DNA from: Streptomyces flaveolus
Lineage (GTDB): Bacteria; Actinomycetota; Actinomycetes; Streptomycetales; Streptomycetaceae
Length of the DNA: 64,000 bases
Assembly (NCBI RefSeq): GCF_014648815.1
Contig: NZ_BMRV01000001.1
Span: 186,001-250,000, forward strand
Reading direction: 5' to 3'
Every line of letters begins with the position of its first letter. The stretch's first letter is position 1. Below, one piece after another: positions 18,322 to 26,885 of this stretch. Below the pieces are notes generated by a model. It worked only from the letters and a program-made list of their open reading frames with translations. It searched no databases and had not been told where the DNA came from. The translations under genes and the position numbers were made by a program.

Positions 18322-18423
18322 AAGGTTCGTACATACCGCGTACCGAAGGCTCCCGCGCGGGCCTTCGGACCACCGCGGCGATTACCGTCGAACCGGGACG
18401 GTTCCGTGCGTCCCCCGCGGGAC

Positions 18424-18459
18424 AGCCCCGGCCCGGGACCTGACGGCCTGGCCGGGGCT
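18424..18459. terminator. Bidirectional hairpin between convergent genes
   Basis: AGCCCCGGCC pairs perfectly with GGCCGGGGCT across a 16-base loop, just beyond the stops of the EI24 gene (+) and the mutarotase gene (-). Confidence 0.65.
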
Positions 18460-18466
18460 CACGCGG

Positions 18467-19438
18467 CTACCGCGCCGAGAAGCCGTACACCGTCTCCGAA
18501 CGGAACGCCTCGCCCGGCCGCAGCACCGTGCTCGGGAAGTCCGGCCGGTTCGGGGAGTCCGGGAAGTGCTGCGTCTCCAGCGCGATGCCGTCGCCGGGCG
18601 CGAACGGCTCGCCCAGATGGTCCGCCGTGTACAGCTGGAGACCGGGCTCGGTGGTCGCCACCGACACCGCGCGCCCGGACACCGGGTCGTACAGCTCGGC
18701 GACCGGCACCGCGGTCTCCGTCACGCCCTTGTCGAGGACGAAGTTGTGGTCGTAGCCCGCACCGACCTTGCGGGCCTCCCGGAAGTCGAAGCGCGTGCCC
18801 GCCACCTCGGCGGGCGCACCCGCCGGGATCAGGTCCGCGTCGACCGGCGTGACCCGGGACGCGGCGATCCGCAGCTCGTGGCCGCCCGTGTGGCCGGAGC
18901 CGCCCAGATTGAAGTAGCTGTGGTTGGTCGGGTTCAGCACGGTCGGCGCGTCGGTGACCGCCTCGTACACGATCCGCAGCGCCCCGGACTCGTCCAGCGT
19001 GTATGTCGCGGAGATCTCCAGGCGGCCCGGGAAGCCCTCCTCGCCGTGCGGGCTGACCCGGCTGAGGCGGACGCCGTGCCCGACGGGCTCCGCGTCCCAC
19101 ACGCGCTTGTCGAAGCCCCGCTCGCCGCCGTGCAGCGAGTTAGGCCCGTTGTTGAGCGCCAGCGCGTACGTCCGCCCGTCCAGCGGGAAACGACCGCCCG
19201 CGATCCGGTTGGCGTACCGTCCGACGAGCGCGCCGAAGTAAGGCTCCGGATGCCGCACATAGCCGTCCAGGTCCGCGAACCCCAGCACCACGTCCACGGT
19301 GTGCCCGTCCCGGTCCGGGACCTCGGCCGACTGCACGATCCCGCCGTACGTCAGCACCCGCACCCGCACGCCGGCCCGCTCCAGAGTCCAGCGGTGGACC
19401 GGCGTGCCGTCGGAAAGTGTGCCGAAGAGTTCGTTCAT
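18467..19438 (-). CDS. Cytoplasmic aldose 1-epimerase (mutarotase)
   Basis: The 323-residue GalM-family enzyme has the substrate loop LHGGERGFDKRVW, catalytic His in TNHSYFNLGG and catalytic Glu in LETQHFPDSPNRP. It has no signal peptide, unlike its paralogue at 5.5-6.6 kb, with which it shares near-identical C-terminal motifs. It converts anomers of aldoses inside the cell. The ATG at 19438 gives the usual family length; the open frame extends slightly upstream without a ribosome site. It is alone on its strand between a terminator hairpin and the SGNH hydrolase gene, 48 bases away. Confidence 0.88.
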   Translation of the reverse strand: MNELFGTLSDGTPVHRWTLERAGVRVRVLTYGGIVQSAEVPDRDGHTVDVVLGFADLDGYVRHPEPYFGALVGRYANRIAGGRFPLDGRTYALALNNGPNSLHGGERGFDKRVWDAEPVGHGVRLSRVSPHGEEGFPGRLEISATYTLDESGALRIVYEAVTDAPTVLNPTNHSYFNLGGSGHTGGHELRIAASRVTPVDADLIPAGAPAEVAGTRFDFREARKVGAGYDHNFVLDKGVTETAVPVAELYDPVSGRAVSVATTEPGLQLYTADHLGEPFAPGDGIALETQHFPDSPNRPDFPSTVLRPGEAFRSETVYGFSAR

Positions 19439-19486
19439 GTGCGGAACTCTAGGACACGCCCGGAACACCCCGGGGGCGCGGTCCCA

Positions 19487-20401
19487 TCAGGGCTTCTTCG
19501 CGGTGACGGCGCGATAGGCGATCTCCGCCAGCCGGGCCTGCCCGTTCACGCTCGGGTGGAACCAGTCCCACTGGCTCAACTGGTCCGTGCCGAACCGGAA
19601 GGCGTGCACCGCTCCGCCGTCGGTACGGCACTTGCGGTCCTTCGCGCAGACGTCCCGCAGCACCTCGTTGTAGTCGTCCACCCGGTCCCGCACCGTGTTG
19701 CGCCGCAGCGTCGCCGCCGAGTCCACGGCGTCCGCGTCGGCCAGCATCGACGGGCAGATGCCCAGCTTCCACACCTGCTTGCCCAGCGGGTTGGCGCGCC
19801 CCTCGGACCACAGCCGCTTCAGGTCCGGGATGCTCGCCACGAACACCTGCGCCTTGGGCAGTTCCCTGCGCAGCGTGCGCATCGCGTCCTCGAACTGGGC
19901 CCGGAAGTCGGCCACCGGGGTCATCGCGTCGGTCGTGGTCCGGCAGGCGTCGTTCGCCCCCGCCATCACCGTCACCAGCTCCGGCTTCCGTGCCGCCGCC
20001 CGCGTCACCTGCCCGGTCAGATCCGCCATCCGGGCCCCGGTGACCGCGTAGTTCCAGCTCCGCCCGGCCGCCTCGCTCCCCAGCAGCCGTACGGCCAGAC
20101 TGTCGACCTCGGCACTGCTGCCGGTCGCCCACGACACCTCGGGGCAGTCCGACAGGATCGTGCAGGCGTCGAAGCCGCGCGTGATGGAGTCGCCCACCGC
20201 GGCGACCGACTCCGGGCTCGTGTCCCACGCCGGCGTGGGCTTCGGCGACGGCCGGCCGGACCCGGTGCCGGACGCGCCGGGGGAGTCGCCGCCGACGGCG
20301 TCACAGCCGGCCACGCCCAGGACGGCGGCGGTCAGAGCGGCGAGCGCGACACGCGAACGGAGCAATCGGTTCCGCGTCCCGCGATCCGTTCCCTGCCCCA
20401 T
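19487..20401 (-). CDS. SGNH/GDSL-family hydrolase lipoprotein
   Basis: The 304-residue product has a basic N-terminus, a hydrophobic stretch and a lipobox (LGVAGC), so it is a surface lipoprotein. A short Pro/Ser linker leads to the SGNH hydrolase domain. Block I is AVGDSITRG (catalytic Ser), block III is GANDAC (Asn) and block V is DWFHPS (Asp and His). Several extra cysteines suggest disulfides. Relatives are esterases or lipases; the substrate is unknown. The start ATG follows a GAGGGA-like site. About 250 bases without a gene separate it from the divergent DUF3145 gene. Confidence 0.85.
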   Translation of the reverse strand: MGQGTDRGTRNRLLRSRVALAALTAAVLGVAGCDAVGGDSPGASGTGSGRPSPKPTPAWDTSPESVAAVGDSITRGFDACTILSDCPEVSWATGSSAEVDSLAVRLLGSEAAGRSWNYAVTGARMADLTGQVTRAAARKPELVTVMAGANDACRTTTDAMTPVADFRAQFEDAMRTLRRELPKAQVFVASIPDLKRLWSEGRANPLGKQVWKLGICPSMLADADAVDSAATLRRNTVRDRVDDYNEVLRDVCAKDRKCRTDGGAVHAFRFGTDQLSQWDWFHPSVNGQARLAEIAYRAVTAKKP

Positions 20402-20657
20402 GCCCGTACCGTCCCTCGCCTCGTGCCTCCACCGTCCTCAACCCATGACACCGCGCCAGGGTTCCCGGCGGCGGCGGTGCGGCGGCTCACATCCGCACAA
20501 GCGTCCTGCCGGGTGAATGCCGGGAGTTTCCCGGCACCGGGACCGACGGTACGTCACACTCCTTGCGCCGTCGCACGGTAGCCTCGCCCTCATGTGGCCC
20601 GCCCGGTCACGGCCGTTCCACCCGTTCCGAGATGTCCCGCTCAGCCCGGAGGTTCCG

Positions 20658-21152
20658 GTGACGACACGTGGAGTTCTGTACCTGCACTCCGCGCCGCGCG
20701 CGCTCTGCCCGCACGTCGAGTGGGCCGTCGCCGGGGTGCTCGGCACACGCGTCGCCCTGGACTGGATCCGGCAGCCCGCCTCGCCCGGCACCTGGCGCTC
20801 GGAGTTCTCCTGGCAGGGCCAGGCCGGCACCGCCTCCAAGCTCGCCTCCGCGCTGCGCGGCTGGCAGATGCTGCGCTTCGAGGTCACCGCGGAGCCGTCC
20901 GCCGGAGCCGAGGGCGAGCGCTACAGCTGCACCCCCGACCTCGGCATCTTCCACGCCGTCACCGGCATCCACGGCGACATCCTGATCCCCGAGGACCGGC
21001 TGCGCGCCGCCCTGGCCCGCTCCCAGGGCGGCGAGACCGACCTGGAGAAGGAGATCGCCAAGCTCCTCGGCAAGCCCTGGGACGACGAACTGGAGCCGTT
21101 CCGCTACGCCGGCGAGGGCGCCCCGGTCCGCTGGCTCCACCAGGTGGTCTGA
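20658..21152 (+). CDS. DUF3145 conserved actinobacterial protein
   Basis: The 164-residue protein matches the conserved actinobacterial DUF3145 family (VLYLHSAPRALCPHVEWAV near the start and PDLGIFHAVTGIHGDILIPEDRL in the middle). The GTG start is preceded by GGAGG at the correct distance and gives the usual family length. The open frame continues upstream, but without ribosome sites. It lies beside the fatty acid synthase genes and converges on fabF. Its function is unknown. Confidence 0.85.
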   Translation: MTTRGVLYLHSAPRALCPHVEWAVAGVLGTRVALDWIRQPASPGTWRSEFSWQGQAGTASKLASALRGWQMLRFEVTAEPSAGAEGERYSCTPDLGIFHAVTGIHGDILIPEDRLRAALARSQGGETDLEKEIAKLLGKPWDDELEPFRYAGEGAPVRWLHQVV

Positions 21153-21179
21153 TCGGCGCGCACTGCCCGGACGCACGAC

Positions 21180-21212
21180 GAGAGGGCCCCCACCTCCGGT
21201 GGGGGCCCTCTC
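21180..21212. terminator. Bidirectional terminator between DUF3145 gene and fabF
   Basis: A perfect 15-bp stem (left arm 21180-21194, right arm 21198-21212) with a TCC loop lies between the two convergent stops. Confidence 0.85.
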
Positions 21213-21231
21213 AACTGCCTACGGACGTCGC

Positions 21232-22503
21232 TCAGACCGTCCGGAACGCCAGCACGACATTGTGGCCACCGAAGCCGAACGAGTCGTTCAGCGCGGCGAT
21301 ACGGCCCTCGACGGGCAGCTTGCGGGCCTCGCCGCGGACGATGTCCGCGATGGCCTCGGCCTCCGGGTCGAGGTTCTCGATGTTGATGGTCGGCGGCGCC
21401 ACCCGGTGGTACAGGGCGAGCACCGTCGCGACGGACTCCACACCTCCCGCGCCACCGAGGAGGTGACCGGTCATCGACTTGGTGCCGGAGACCGCCATGT
21501 GGTCCACGTCGTCGCCGAGGACCTTGCGCAGCGCCTTCAGCTCGGCAAGGTCGCCGGCCGGCGTCGAGGTGGCGTGCGCGTTGACGTGCACGATCTCGGC
21601 CGGGTTCAGGTCGGTGCGGTCCAGCAGGTGCTGCAGGGCGGCGGAGATGCCGCGGCCCTCGGGCTCCGGCTGCACGATGTCGTGGCTGTCGGCGGAGATG
21701 CCCTGGCCGACCGCCTCCGCGTAGACGCGGGCACCGCGCTCGGCGGCGTGCTCGGCGGACTCCAGCACGAGGACGCCGGCGCCCTCGCCGAGGACGAAGC
21801 CGTCCCGGGCGGTGTCCCAGGGGCGCGAGGCGCCCTGCGGGTCGTCGTTGTTCTTGGACATCGCCATCATGTTGCCGAACGCGGCGATGGGCAGCGGGTG
21901 GATCGCCGCCTCGGTGCCACCCGCGACGACGACGTCGGCACGGCCGGAACGGATCATCTCGATGGCGTAGCCGATGGCCTCGGCGCCCGACGCGCAGGCG
22001 GAGACCGGCGTGTGCACGCCCGCCCGGGCGCCCACGGCCAGACCCACGTTGGCGGAGGGGCCGTTCGGCATCAGCATCGGCACGGTGTGCGGGGAGACGC
22101 GGCGGACGCCCTTCTCCTTGAGCACGTCGTACTGGTCCAGCAGGGTCGTCACGCCGCCGATGCCGGAGGCGATGACCGCACCGAGCCGGTCGGGGTCGAC
22201 GGACCCGTCCTCACCGGCCTTGCCGGTGAAGCCGGCGTCCTGCCACGCCTCCTGGGCCGCGATCAGCGCGAACTGCGCCGAGCGGTCCAGCCGGCGGGCC
22301 TGGGGCCGCGGAATGACCTCGGAGGGGTCCACGGCGGCCTGGGCCGCGATGCGGACCGCCTGGTCGGCGGCCCACTCCTGCTCGAGGGGCTTGGCGCCGG
22401 ACCTGCCGGCCACCAGACCCTCCCAGGTAGAGGCTGCGTCGCCACCCAGCGGTGTGGTTGCGCCGATACCGGTGACGACCACGGTGCGATTGGTCGAGCT
22501 CAC
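21232..22503 (-). CDS. fabF: Beta-ketoacyl-ACP synthase II
   Basis: This 423-residue condensing enzyme elongates acyl-ACP with malonyl-ACP in type II fatty acid synthesis. The catalytic triad is Cys in VSACASGAE, His in VNAHATSTPAGD and His in MTGHLLGGAGG. The GTG start has GGAG some 11 bases upstream. It is the last gene of the fabD-fabH-acpP-fabF operon, 86 bases after acpP, and ends at a strong hairpin. Its housekeeping role is supported by the operon context rather than a polyketide cluster. Confidence 0.96.
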   Translation of the reverse strand: MSSTNRTVVVTGIGATTPLGGDAASTWEGLVAGRSGAKPLEQEWAADQAVRIAAQAAVDPSEVIPRPQARRLDRSAQFALIAAQEAWQDAGFTGKAGEDGSVDPDRLGAVIASGIGGVTTLLDQYDVLKEKGVRRVSPHTVPMLMPNGPSANVGLAVGARAGVHTPVSACASGAEAIGYAIEMIRSGRADVVVAGGTEAAIHPLPIAAFGNMMAMSKNNDDPQGASRPWDTARDGFVLGEGAGVLVLESAEHAAERGARVYAEAVGQGISADSHDIVQPEPEGRGISAALQHLLDRTDLNPAEIVHVNAHATSTPAGDLAELKALRKVLGDDVDHMAVSGTKSMTGHLLGGAGGVESVATVLALYHRVAPPTINIENLDPEAEAIADIVRGEARKLPVEGRIAALNDSFGFGGHNVVLAFRTV

Positions 22504-22589
22504 GGGAATTCTTTCTCCAACGGGATACGGATTCGTACGGCGCCACCGCCGGGTGGCGGGGCAGTCAGCCCAGAGGCCTGATCGGTCGA

Positions 22590-22838
22590 TCAGTTCTGGT
22601 GCTTGAGGATGTAGTCGGTCGCGTCGCCGACGGTCTTGAGGTTCTTGACGTCGTCGTCCGGGATCTTGACGTCGAAACGCTCTTCGGCGGCGACGACGAC
22701 CTCGACCATGGACAGCGAGTCGACGTCCAGGTCGTCGGTGAAGGACTTGTCCAGCTGGACGTCCTCAACCGGGATACCGGCGATCTCGTTCACGATCTCG
22801 GCGAGACCGTCGACGATCTCCTTCTGAGTGGCGGCCAT
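22590..22838 (-). CDS. acpP: Acyl carrier protein of fatty acid synthesis
   Basis: The 82-residue acidic protein has the phosphopantetheine attachment serine Ser41 in the DLDVDSLSMVEVV motif. It carries growing acyl chains between FabD, FabH and FabF. The ATG follows AAGGAGCGCCGCA. Longer open frames extend upstream but would add unrelated residues. It lies between fabH and fabF with short spacers. Confidence 0.97.
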   Translation of the reverse strand: MAATQKEIVDGLAEIVNEIAGIPVEDVQLDKSFTDDLDVDSLSMVEVVVAAEERFDVKIPDDDVKNLKTVGDATDYILKHQN

Positions 22839-22917
22839 TGCGGCGCTCCTTCGTAGATGTTCCAGAGGGTGTGGCTCTTGTGCTCCGCCCCGGACCGCAT
22901 GATCCGGCACGGAGTGC

Positions 22918-23949
22918 CTAGGGGAGAGTAACGACCGTCGCGGCGTAGACGAGACCCGCCCCGAAGCCGATGACGAGCGCGGTGTCGCCGCTCTTCGCCT
23001 CACCGGTCGCCAGGAGCCGCTCCATGGCGAGCGGGATCGAGGCGGCCGAGGTGTTGCCGGTGGTGCGGATGTCACGGGCGACCGTGACGTGCTCCGGCAG
23101 CTTCAGCGTCTTCACCATCGAGTCGATGATCCGCACGTTGGCCTGGTGCGGAATGAAGACATCCAGGTCGTCCGGGCTGATCCCGGCCGCGTCCAGCGCC
23201 TGCTGGGCGACCTTCGCCATCTCGAACACGGCCCAGCGGAACACCGCCTGGCCCTCCTGCGTGATCGCAGGAAACTTCACGTTGCCCTCGTCGTCGACGG
23301 GCAGTTCGGAGACGTCGCCGATCCTGAAACGGTCCCAGGGCACCGTCTGCTTGATCGTCTCGGACTTGTCGCCCTCCGAGCCCCAGACGGTCGGGCCGAT
23401 CGCCGGCTCCTGGGACGGGCCGACCACGACCGCGCCGGCGCCGTCGCCGAACAGGAAGGCCGTGGCCCGGTCCGTCAGGTCGGTCAGGTCGGACAGCCGT
23501 TCCACGCCGATGACGAGGACGTACTCGGCGGAGCCCTCGACGATCATGCCCTTGGCCAGGGTCAGGCCGTAGCCGAAGCCCGCGCAGCCCGCCGAGATGT
23601 CGAAGGCCGCGGCCTTGTCCGTGCCCAGCTTGTCGGCGATCAGGGTGGCGATGGCCGGGGTCTGGCTGAAGTGCGACACGGTCGAGACGACGACCGCGCC
23701 GATCTGCGAGGCGTCGATCCCGGCGTCCGCGATGGCCTTGCCTGACGCCTCGATCGACATCGCCGCGACGGTCTCCTCGGGCGAGGCCCAGTGCCGCGTC
23801 TCGATGCCGGAGCGCGAGCGGATCCACTCGTCGGACGAGTCGATCGTCTCGAGGATCACCTCGTTGGGCACGACCCGCGTCGGGCGGTAGCCGCCCACCC
23901 CGAGGATGCGCGCGTACGGGGCGCCCTTGCTGGGCTTGATCTTCGGCAT
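22918..23949 (-). CDS. fabH: Beta-ketoacyl-ACP synthase III
   Basis: The 343-residue enzyme starts fatty acid synthesis by condensing an acyl-CoA (in streptomycetes also branched starters) with malonyl-ACP. The triad is Cys in ISAGCAGFGYG, His in IPHQANVRI and Asn in GNTSAASIP. The ATG follows AAGGAG by about nine bases, and 16 bases separate it from the fabD stop. Confidence 0.96.
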   Translation of the reverse strand: MPKIKPSKGAPYARILGVGGYRPTRVVPNEVILETIDSSDEWIRSRSGIETRHWASPEETVAAMSIEASGKAIADAGIDASQIGAVVVSTVSHFSQTPAIATLIADKLGTDKAAAFDISAGCAGFGYGLTLAKGMIVEGSAEYVLVIGVERLSDLTDLTDRATAFLFGDGAGAVVVGPSQEPAIGPTVWGSEGDKSETIKQTVPWDRFRIGDVSELPVDDEGNVKFPAITQEGQAVFRWAVFEMAKVAQQALDAAGISPDDLDVFIPHQANVRIIDSMVKTLKLPEHVTVARDIRTTGNTSAASIPLAMERLLATGEAKSGDTALVIGFGAGLVYAATVVTLP

Positions 23950-23965
23950 GCTCTCGGGCTCCTTG

Positions 23966-24883
23966 TCAGGCCTGCTCGGCGACGAGCGCGCGGGCCGCGT
24001 CGAGGTCGGCGGGGGTCTTCAGGGCCAGCGTCTTCACGCCGGGCAGCGCGCGCTTGGCCAGGCCGGTCAGCGTGCCACCGGGGCACACCTCGATCAGGGC
24101 GGTGACGCCGAGCTCCTTGAAGGTCTCCATGCACAGGTCCCAGCGGACCGGGTTGGCGACCTGGCCGACGAGCCGCTCCAGCACCTCGGTGCCGGTGGTG
24201 ACGGCCCGCCCGTCCTTGTTGGAGACGTAGGTCACCCGCGGGTCGGCCGGCGTGAGCTCCTTGGCGGCCTCGGCCAGCTTGTCCACCGCGGGCGCCATGT
24301 GGTGCGTGTGGAACGCGCCGGCGACCTTCAGCGGCACGACCTTGCGGACGCCCTCGGGCTTGTCCTCGTTCAGCGCCGCCAGCTGCTCCAGGGTGCCGGC
24401 CGCCACGATCTGACCCGCGCCGTTCACGTTGGCCGGGGTCAGGCCGAGCTTCTCCAGGTGCGCCACGCTCACCTCGGGGTCGCCGCCGAGCAGCGCCGAC
24501 ATGCCGGTCTCGGTGACCGCGGCGGCCTCGGCCATGGCCAGGCCCCGACGGCGTACGAGGGTCAGCGCGGCGGTGTCGTCGAGGACGCCCGCGAAGGCGG
24601 CGGCGGTGATCTCCCCGACGCTGTGGCCCGCGACAGCGCCCGGCACCACGTCACCGAGTGCCGCGGCGGACAGGAGTCCGGCGGCGACCAGCAGCGGCTG
24701 CGCCACGGAGGTGTCGCGGATCTCGTCCGCGTCGGCCTTCGTGCCGTAGTGGGCGAGGTCGAGTCCGATGGCGTCGGACCACGCGGCGACGCGGTCGGCG
24801 GCGCCGGGGAGGTCGAGCCATTCAGTCAGGAAGCCGGGCGTCTGGGCGCCCTGGCCGGGAGCGACGAGTACGAGCACTCTCAC
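23966..24883 (-). CDS. fabD: Malonyl-CoA:ACP transacylase
   Basis: The 305-residue enzyme loads malonate onto ACP. The oxyanion motif GQGAQ, the nucleophile Ser in GHSVG and the active histidine region GAFHTHHM are all present. The GTG at 24883 is the first plausible start; a second in-frame GTG six bases later is also possible. It is the first gene of the fab operon and lies 83 bases after fasR, with a perfect inverted repeat in the spacer. Confidence 0.95.
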   Translation of the reverse strand: MRVLVLVAPGQGAQTPGFLTEWLDLPGAADRVAAWSDAIGLDLAHYGTKADADEIRDTSVAQPLLVAAGLLSAAALGDVVPGAVAGHSVGEITAAAFAGVLDDTAALTLVRRRGLAMAEAAAVTETGMSALLGGDPEVSVAHLEKLGLTPANVNGAGQIVAAGTLEQLAALNEDKPEGVRKVVPLKVAGAFHTHHMAPAVDKLAEAAKELTPADPRVTYVSNKDGRAVTTGTEVLERLVGQVANPVRWDLCMETFKELGVTALIEVCPGGTLTGLAKRALPGVKTLALKTPADLDAARALVAEQA

Positions 24884-24937
24884 ACTCTCTCTTGAGGACG
24901 GCCACGACCGCCCGTGGGGACAAGGACGAAGAACACT

Positions 24938-24958
24938 CGGGGGTTTTGTGGACCCCCG
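24938..24958. promoter_or_regulatory. Inverted repeat upstream of fabD (candidate FasR box or fasR terminator)
   Basis: CGGGGGT and ACCCCCG flank a seven-base spacer 55 bases before the fabD start and just after the fasR stop. FasR in S. coelicolor is known to bind the fabD promoter, so this is a reasonable candidate site. It could also be a short transcription stop for fasR. Confidence 0.5.
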
Positions 24959-24966
24959 ACAAAAGC

Positions 24967-26172
24967 CTAGAGTTGCGGATCTCCATCGGCCAGACGCCCC
25001 AGGATGAGCGCGATCCGCAGTGTGAACGCAGACCGTACATCAGAGGGCGACCAGCCGGTGACGTCAGTCACACGTCGGAGCCGGTAGCGCACGGTGTTCG
25101 GGTGAACGAAGAGCATGCGCGCGGCGCCTTCGAGGCTGCTCGCCTGCTCCAGATAGACACTGAGCGTCTCCAGGAGCGCGGCCCCGGCGTCCTCCAGCGG
25201 TCTGTAGATCTCCTCCACCAGCTGCTCGCGGGCCGAAGGGTCGGAGGCGATCGCGCGCTCCGGCAGCAGATCGTCCGCCAGGACCGGACGCGGGGCGTCC
25301 TGCCAGGCGGTGCAGGCCTTGAGTCCGGCCGCGGCGGCCTGCGCGGACCGGGTCGCGGCCAGCAGGTCCGGCACCACCGGGCCGGCGACCACCGGGCCCT
25401 GGGCGAACGGCCCGATCAGCGACTTCGCGACGGCCAGCGGATTGTCGCTGCCGCCCGCGATCACCACCAGCCGGTCCCCGAGCACCCCGGTCAGCACCTG
25501 GAGCTTGGCGTGCCGGGCCGCGCGCCGGATGGCCTCCACGGTCAGTTCGGAGTCCCCGTCGGGCGCGGTGCCCAGCACCACGCACACGTGTTCGGGGGAG
25601 TTCCAGCCCAGCGCCGCCGCCCGGGACACGGCCCCCTCGTCGGCCTCGCCGCTGAGCACGGCGTTCACCACGAGCGACTCCAGCCGCGCGTCCCAGGCAC
25701 CGCGTGCCTCGGCGGCCTGCGCGTACACCTGGGCGGTCGCGAAGGCGATCTCCCGGGCGTACACCAGCAGCGCCTCGCGCAGCACGGACTCGTCGCCCGG
25801 GGCGGCGACCTCGTCGATCGCCGACTCCATGACCTCGATGGTGGTCCGCACCATCTCGACGGTCTGCCGCAGCGTGATCGCCCGGGTCAGCTCGCGCGGC
25901 GCGGTGCCGAAGACGTCGGTGGAGATGGCCTGCGGGGCGTCCGGGTGCCGGAACCACTCGGTGAAGGCGGCGATACCGGCCTGGGCGACCAGCCCGATCC
26001 AGGAACGGTTCTCCGGCGGCATCGCCCGGTACCACGGCAGTGTCTCGTCCATCCGCGCGATCGCCTGCGCGGCGAGTGATCCGGAGGACTGCTCCAGCCG
26101 CTTCAGGGTCGCGGTATGCGGATGGACGGCGCGCGCCGCGGGCTCGGGCTTGCTGGTTTCGGGTTCGGGCAC
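24967..26172 (-). CDS. fasR: FasR, PucR-type activator of the fatty acid synthase operon
   Basis: The 401-residue protein ends with a PucR-type helix-turn-helix (LEQASSLEGAARMLFVHPNTVRYRLRRVTDVTG near 345-377) after a long N-terminal part with no clear enzymatic motif. Its place directly upstream of fabD on the same strand matches S. coelicolor FasR, shown to activate fabD-fabH-acpP-fabF. A divergent pirin gene starts 62 bases away. Identity rests on synteny and the C-terminal domain. Confidence 0.88.
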   Translation of the reverse strand: MPEPETSKPEPAARAVHPHTATLKRLEQSSGSLAAQAIARMDETLPWYRAMPPENRSWIGLVAQAGIAAFTEWFRHPDAPQAISTDVFGTAPRELTRAITLRQTVEMVRTTIEVMESAIDEVAAPGDESVLREALLVYAREIAFATAQVYAQAAEARGAWDARLESLVVNAVLSGEADEGAVSRAAALGWNSPEHVCVVLGTAPDGDSELTVEAIRRAARHAKLQVLTGVLGDRLVVIAGGSDNPLAVAKSLIGPFAQGPVVAGPVVPDLLAATRSAQAAAAGLKACTAWQDAPRPVLADDLLPERAIASDPSAREQLVEEIYRPLEDAGAALLETLSVYLEQASSLEGAARMLFVHPNTVRYRLRRVTDVTGWSPSDVRSAFTLRIALILGRLADGDPQL

Positions 26173-26234
26173 GGGGACAAGACTGCCTTATCCGGACGGG
26201 CGGGCGTGTCGCCGGGTCTACGGTGGACGGCGTG

Positions 26235-26885
26235 ATGGACGTACGGCGCGCCGACGAGCGCTACCCAGGCGGCGACCGGTCGGCCGGCATCGAGTCGCGG
26301 CACGCCTTCTCCTTCGGCCCCCACTACGACCCCGACAACCTCCGCTTCGGCGCGCTGATCGCCTGCAACGAGGAGCGCCTCACCCCCGGCGCGGGCTTCG
26401 ACGAGCACCCGCACAGCCACACCGAGATCGTCACGTGGGTGGTGGAGGGCGAGCTGACCCACCGGGACAGCGCGGGCCACGAGACCCTCGTGCGCGCCGG
26501 GGACGTGCAGCGCCTCAGCTCGGCGGGCGGCGTCCGCCACGTCGAGCGCAACGACGGCCCGGCGCCGCTGACCTTCGTCCAGATGTGGCTGGCCCCGCGC
26601 GAGCCCGGCGGCGACCCGTCCTACGAGATCGTGCACGGCATCGCCGACTCCACCCCGTACGCCGTCCCGGAGGCGGGCGCCATGCTCCACGTGCGGCGCC
26701 TGGCGGCGGGCGAGCGGACGGCGGTGCCGGACGCGGCGCACGTCTACGTCCACGTCGTGCGCGGCACCGTTCACCTGGGCGGCGAGGAGCTGGACGCGGG
26801 GGACGCGGCGCGGATCACGGACGCGAAGGGGGCGGAGGCGGTGGCCCTGACCCCGGCCGAGCTCCTCGTGTGGGAGATGTCCTAG
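26235..26885 (+). CDS. Pirin family bicupin
   Basis: The 216-residue protein has two cupin folds. The first contains the metal-site motif HPHSHTEIVTWVVEGELTHRDS with the pirin pattern of three histidines and a glutamate (later FDEHPH and VRHVERN). Bacterial members such as YhhW are quercetinases, while others act as redox-dependent regulators. The ATG at 26235 is likely, although a GTG three bases earlier is possible and neither has a strong ribosome site. Its stop overlaps the stop of the next gene on the other strand. Confidence 0.85.
   Translation: MDVRRADERYPGGDRSAGIESRHAFSFGPHYDPDNLRFGALIACNEERLTPGAGFDEHPHSHTEIVTWVVEGELTHRDSAGHETLVRAGDVQRLSSAGGVRHVERNDGPAPLTFVQMWLAPREPGGDPSYEIVHGIADSTPYAVPEAGAMLHVRRLAAGERTAVPDAAHVYVHVVRGTVHLGGEELDAGDAARITDAKGAEAVALTPAELLVWEMS

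Noticed and set aside
21232..24883. Polyketide cluster from fabF, acpP, fabH and fabD
   Set aside because: The order with FasR is the housekeeping fatty acid operon, and no ketoreductase, cyclase or tailoring genes are nearby.
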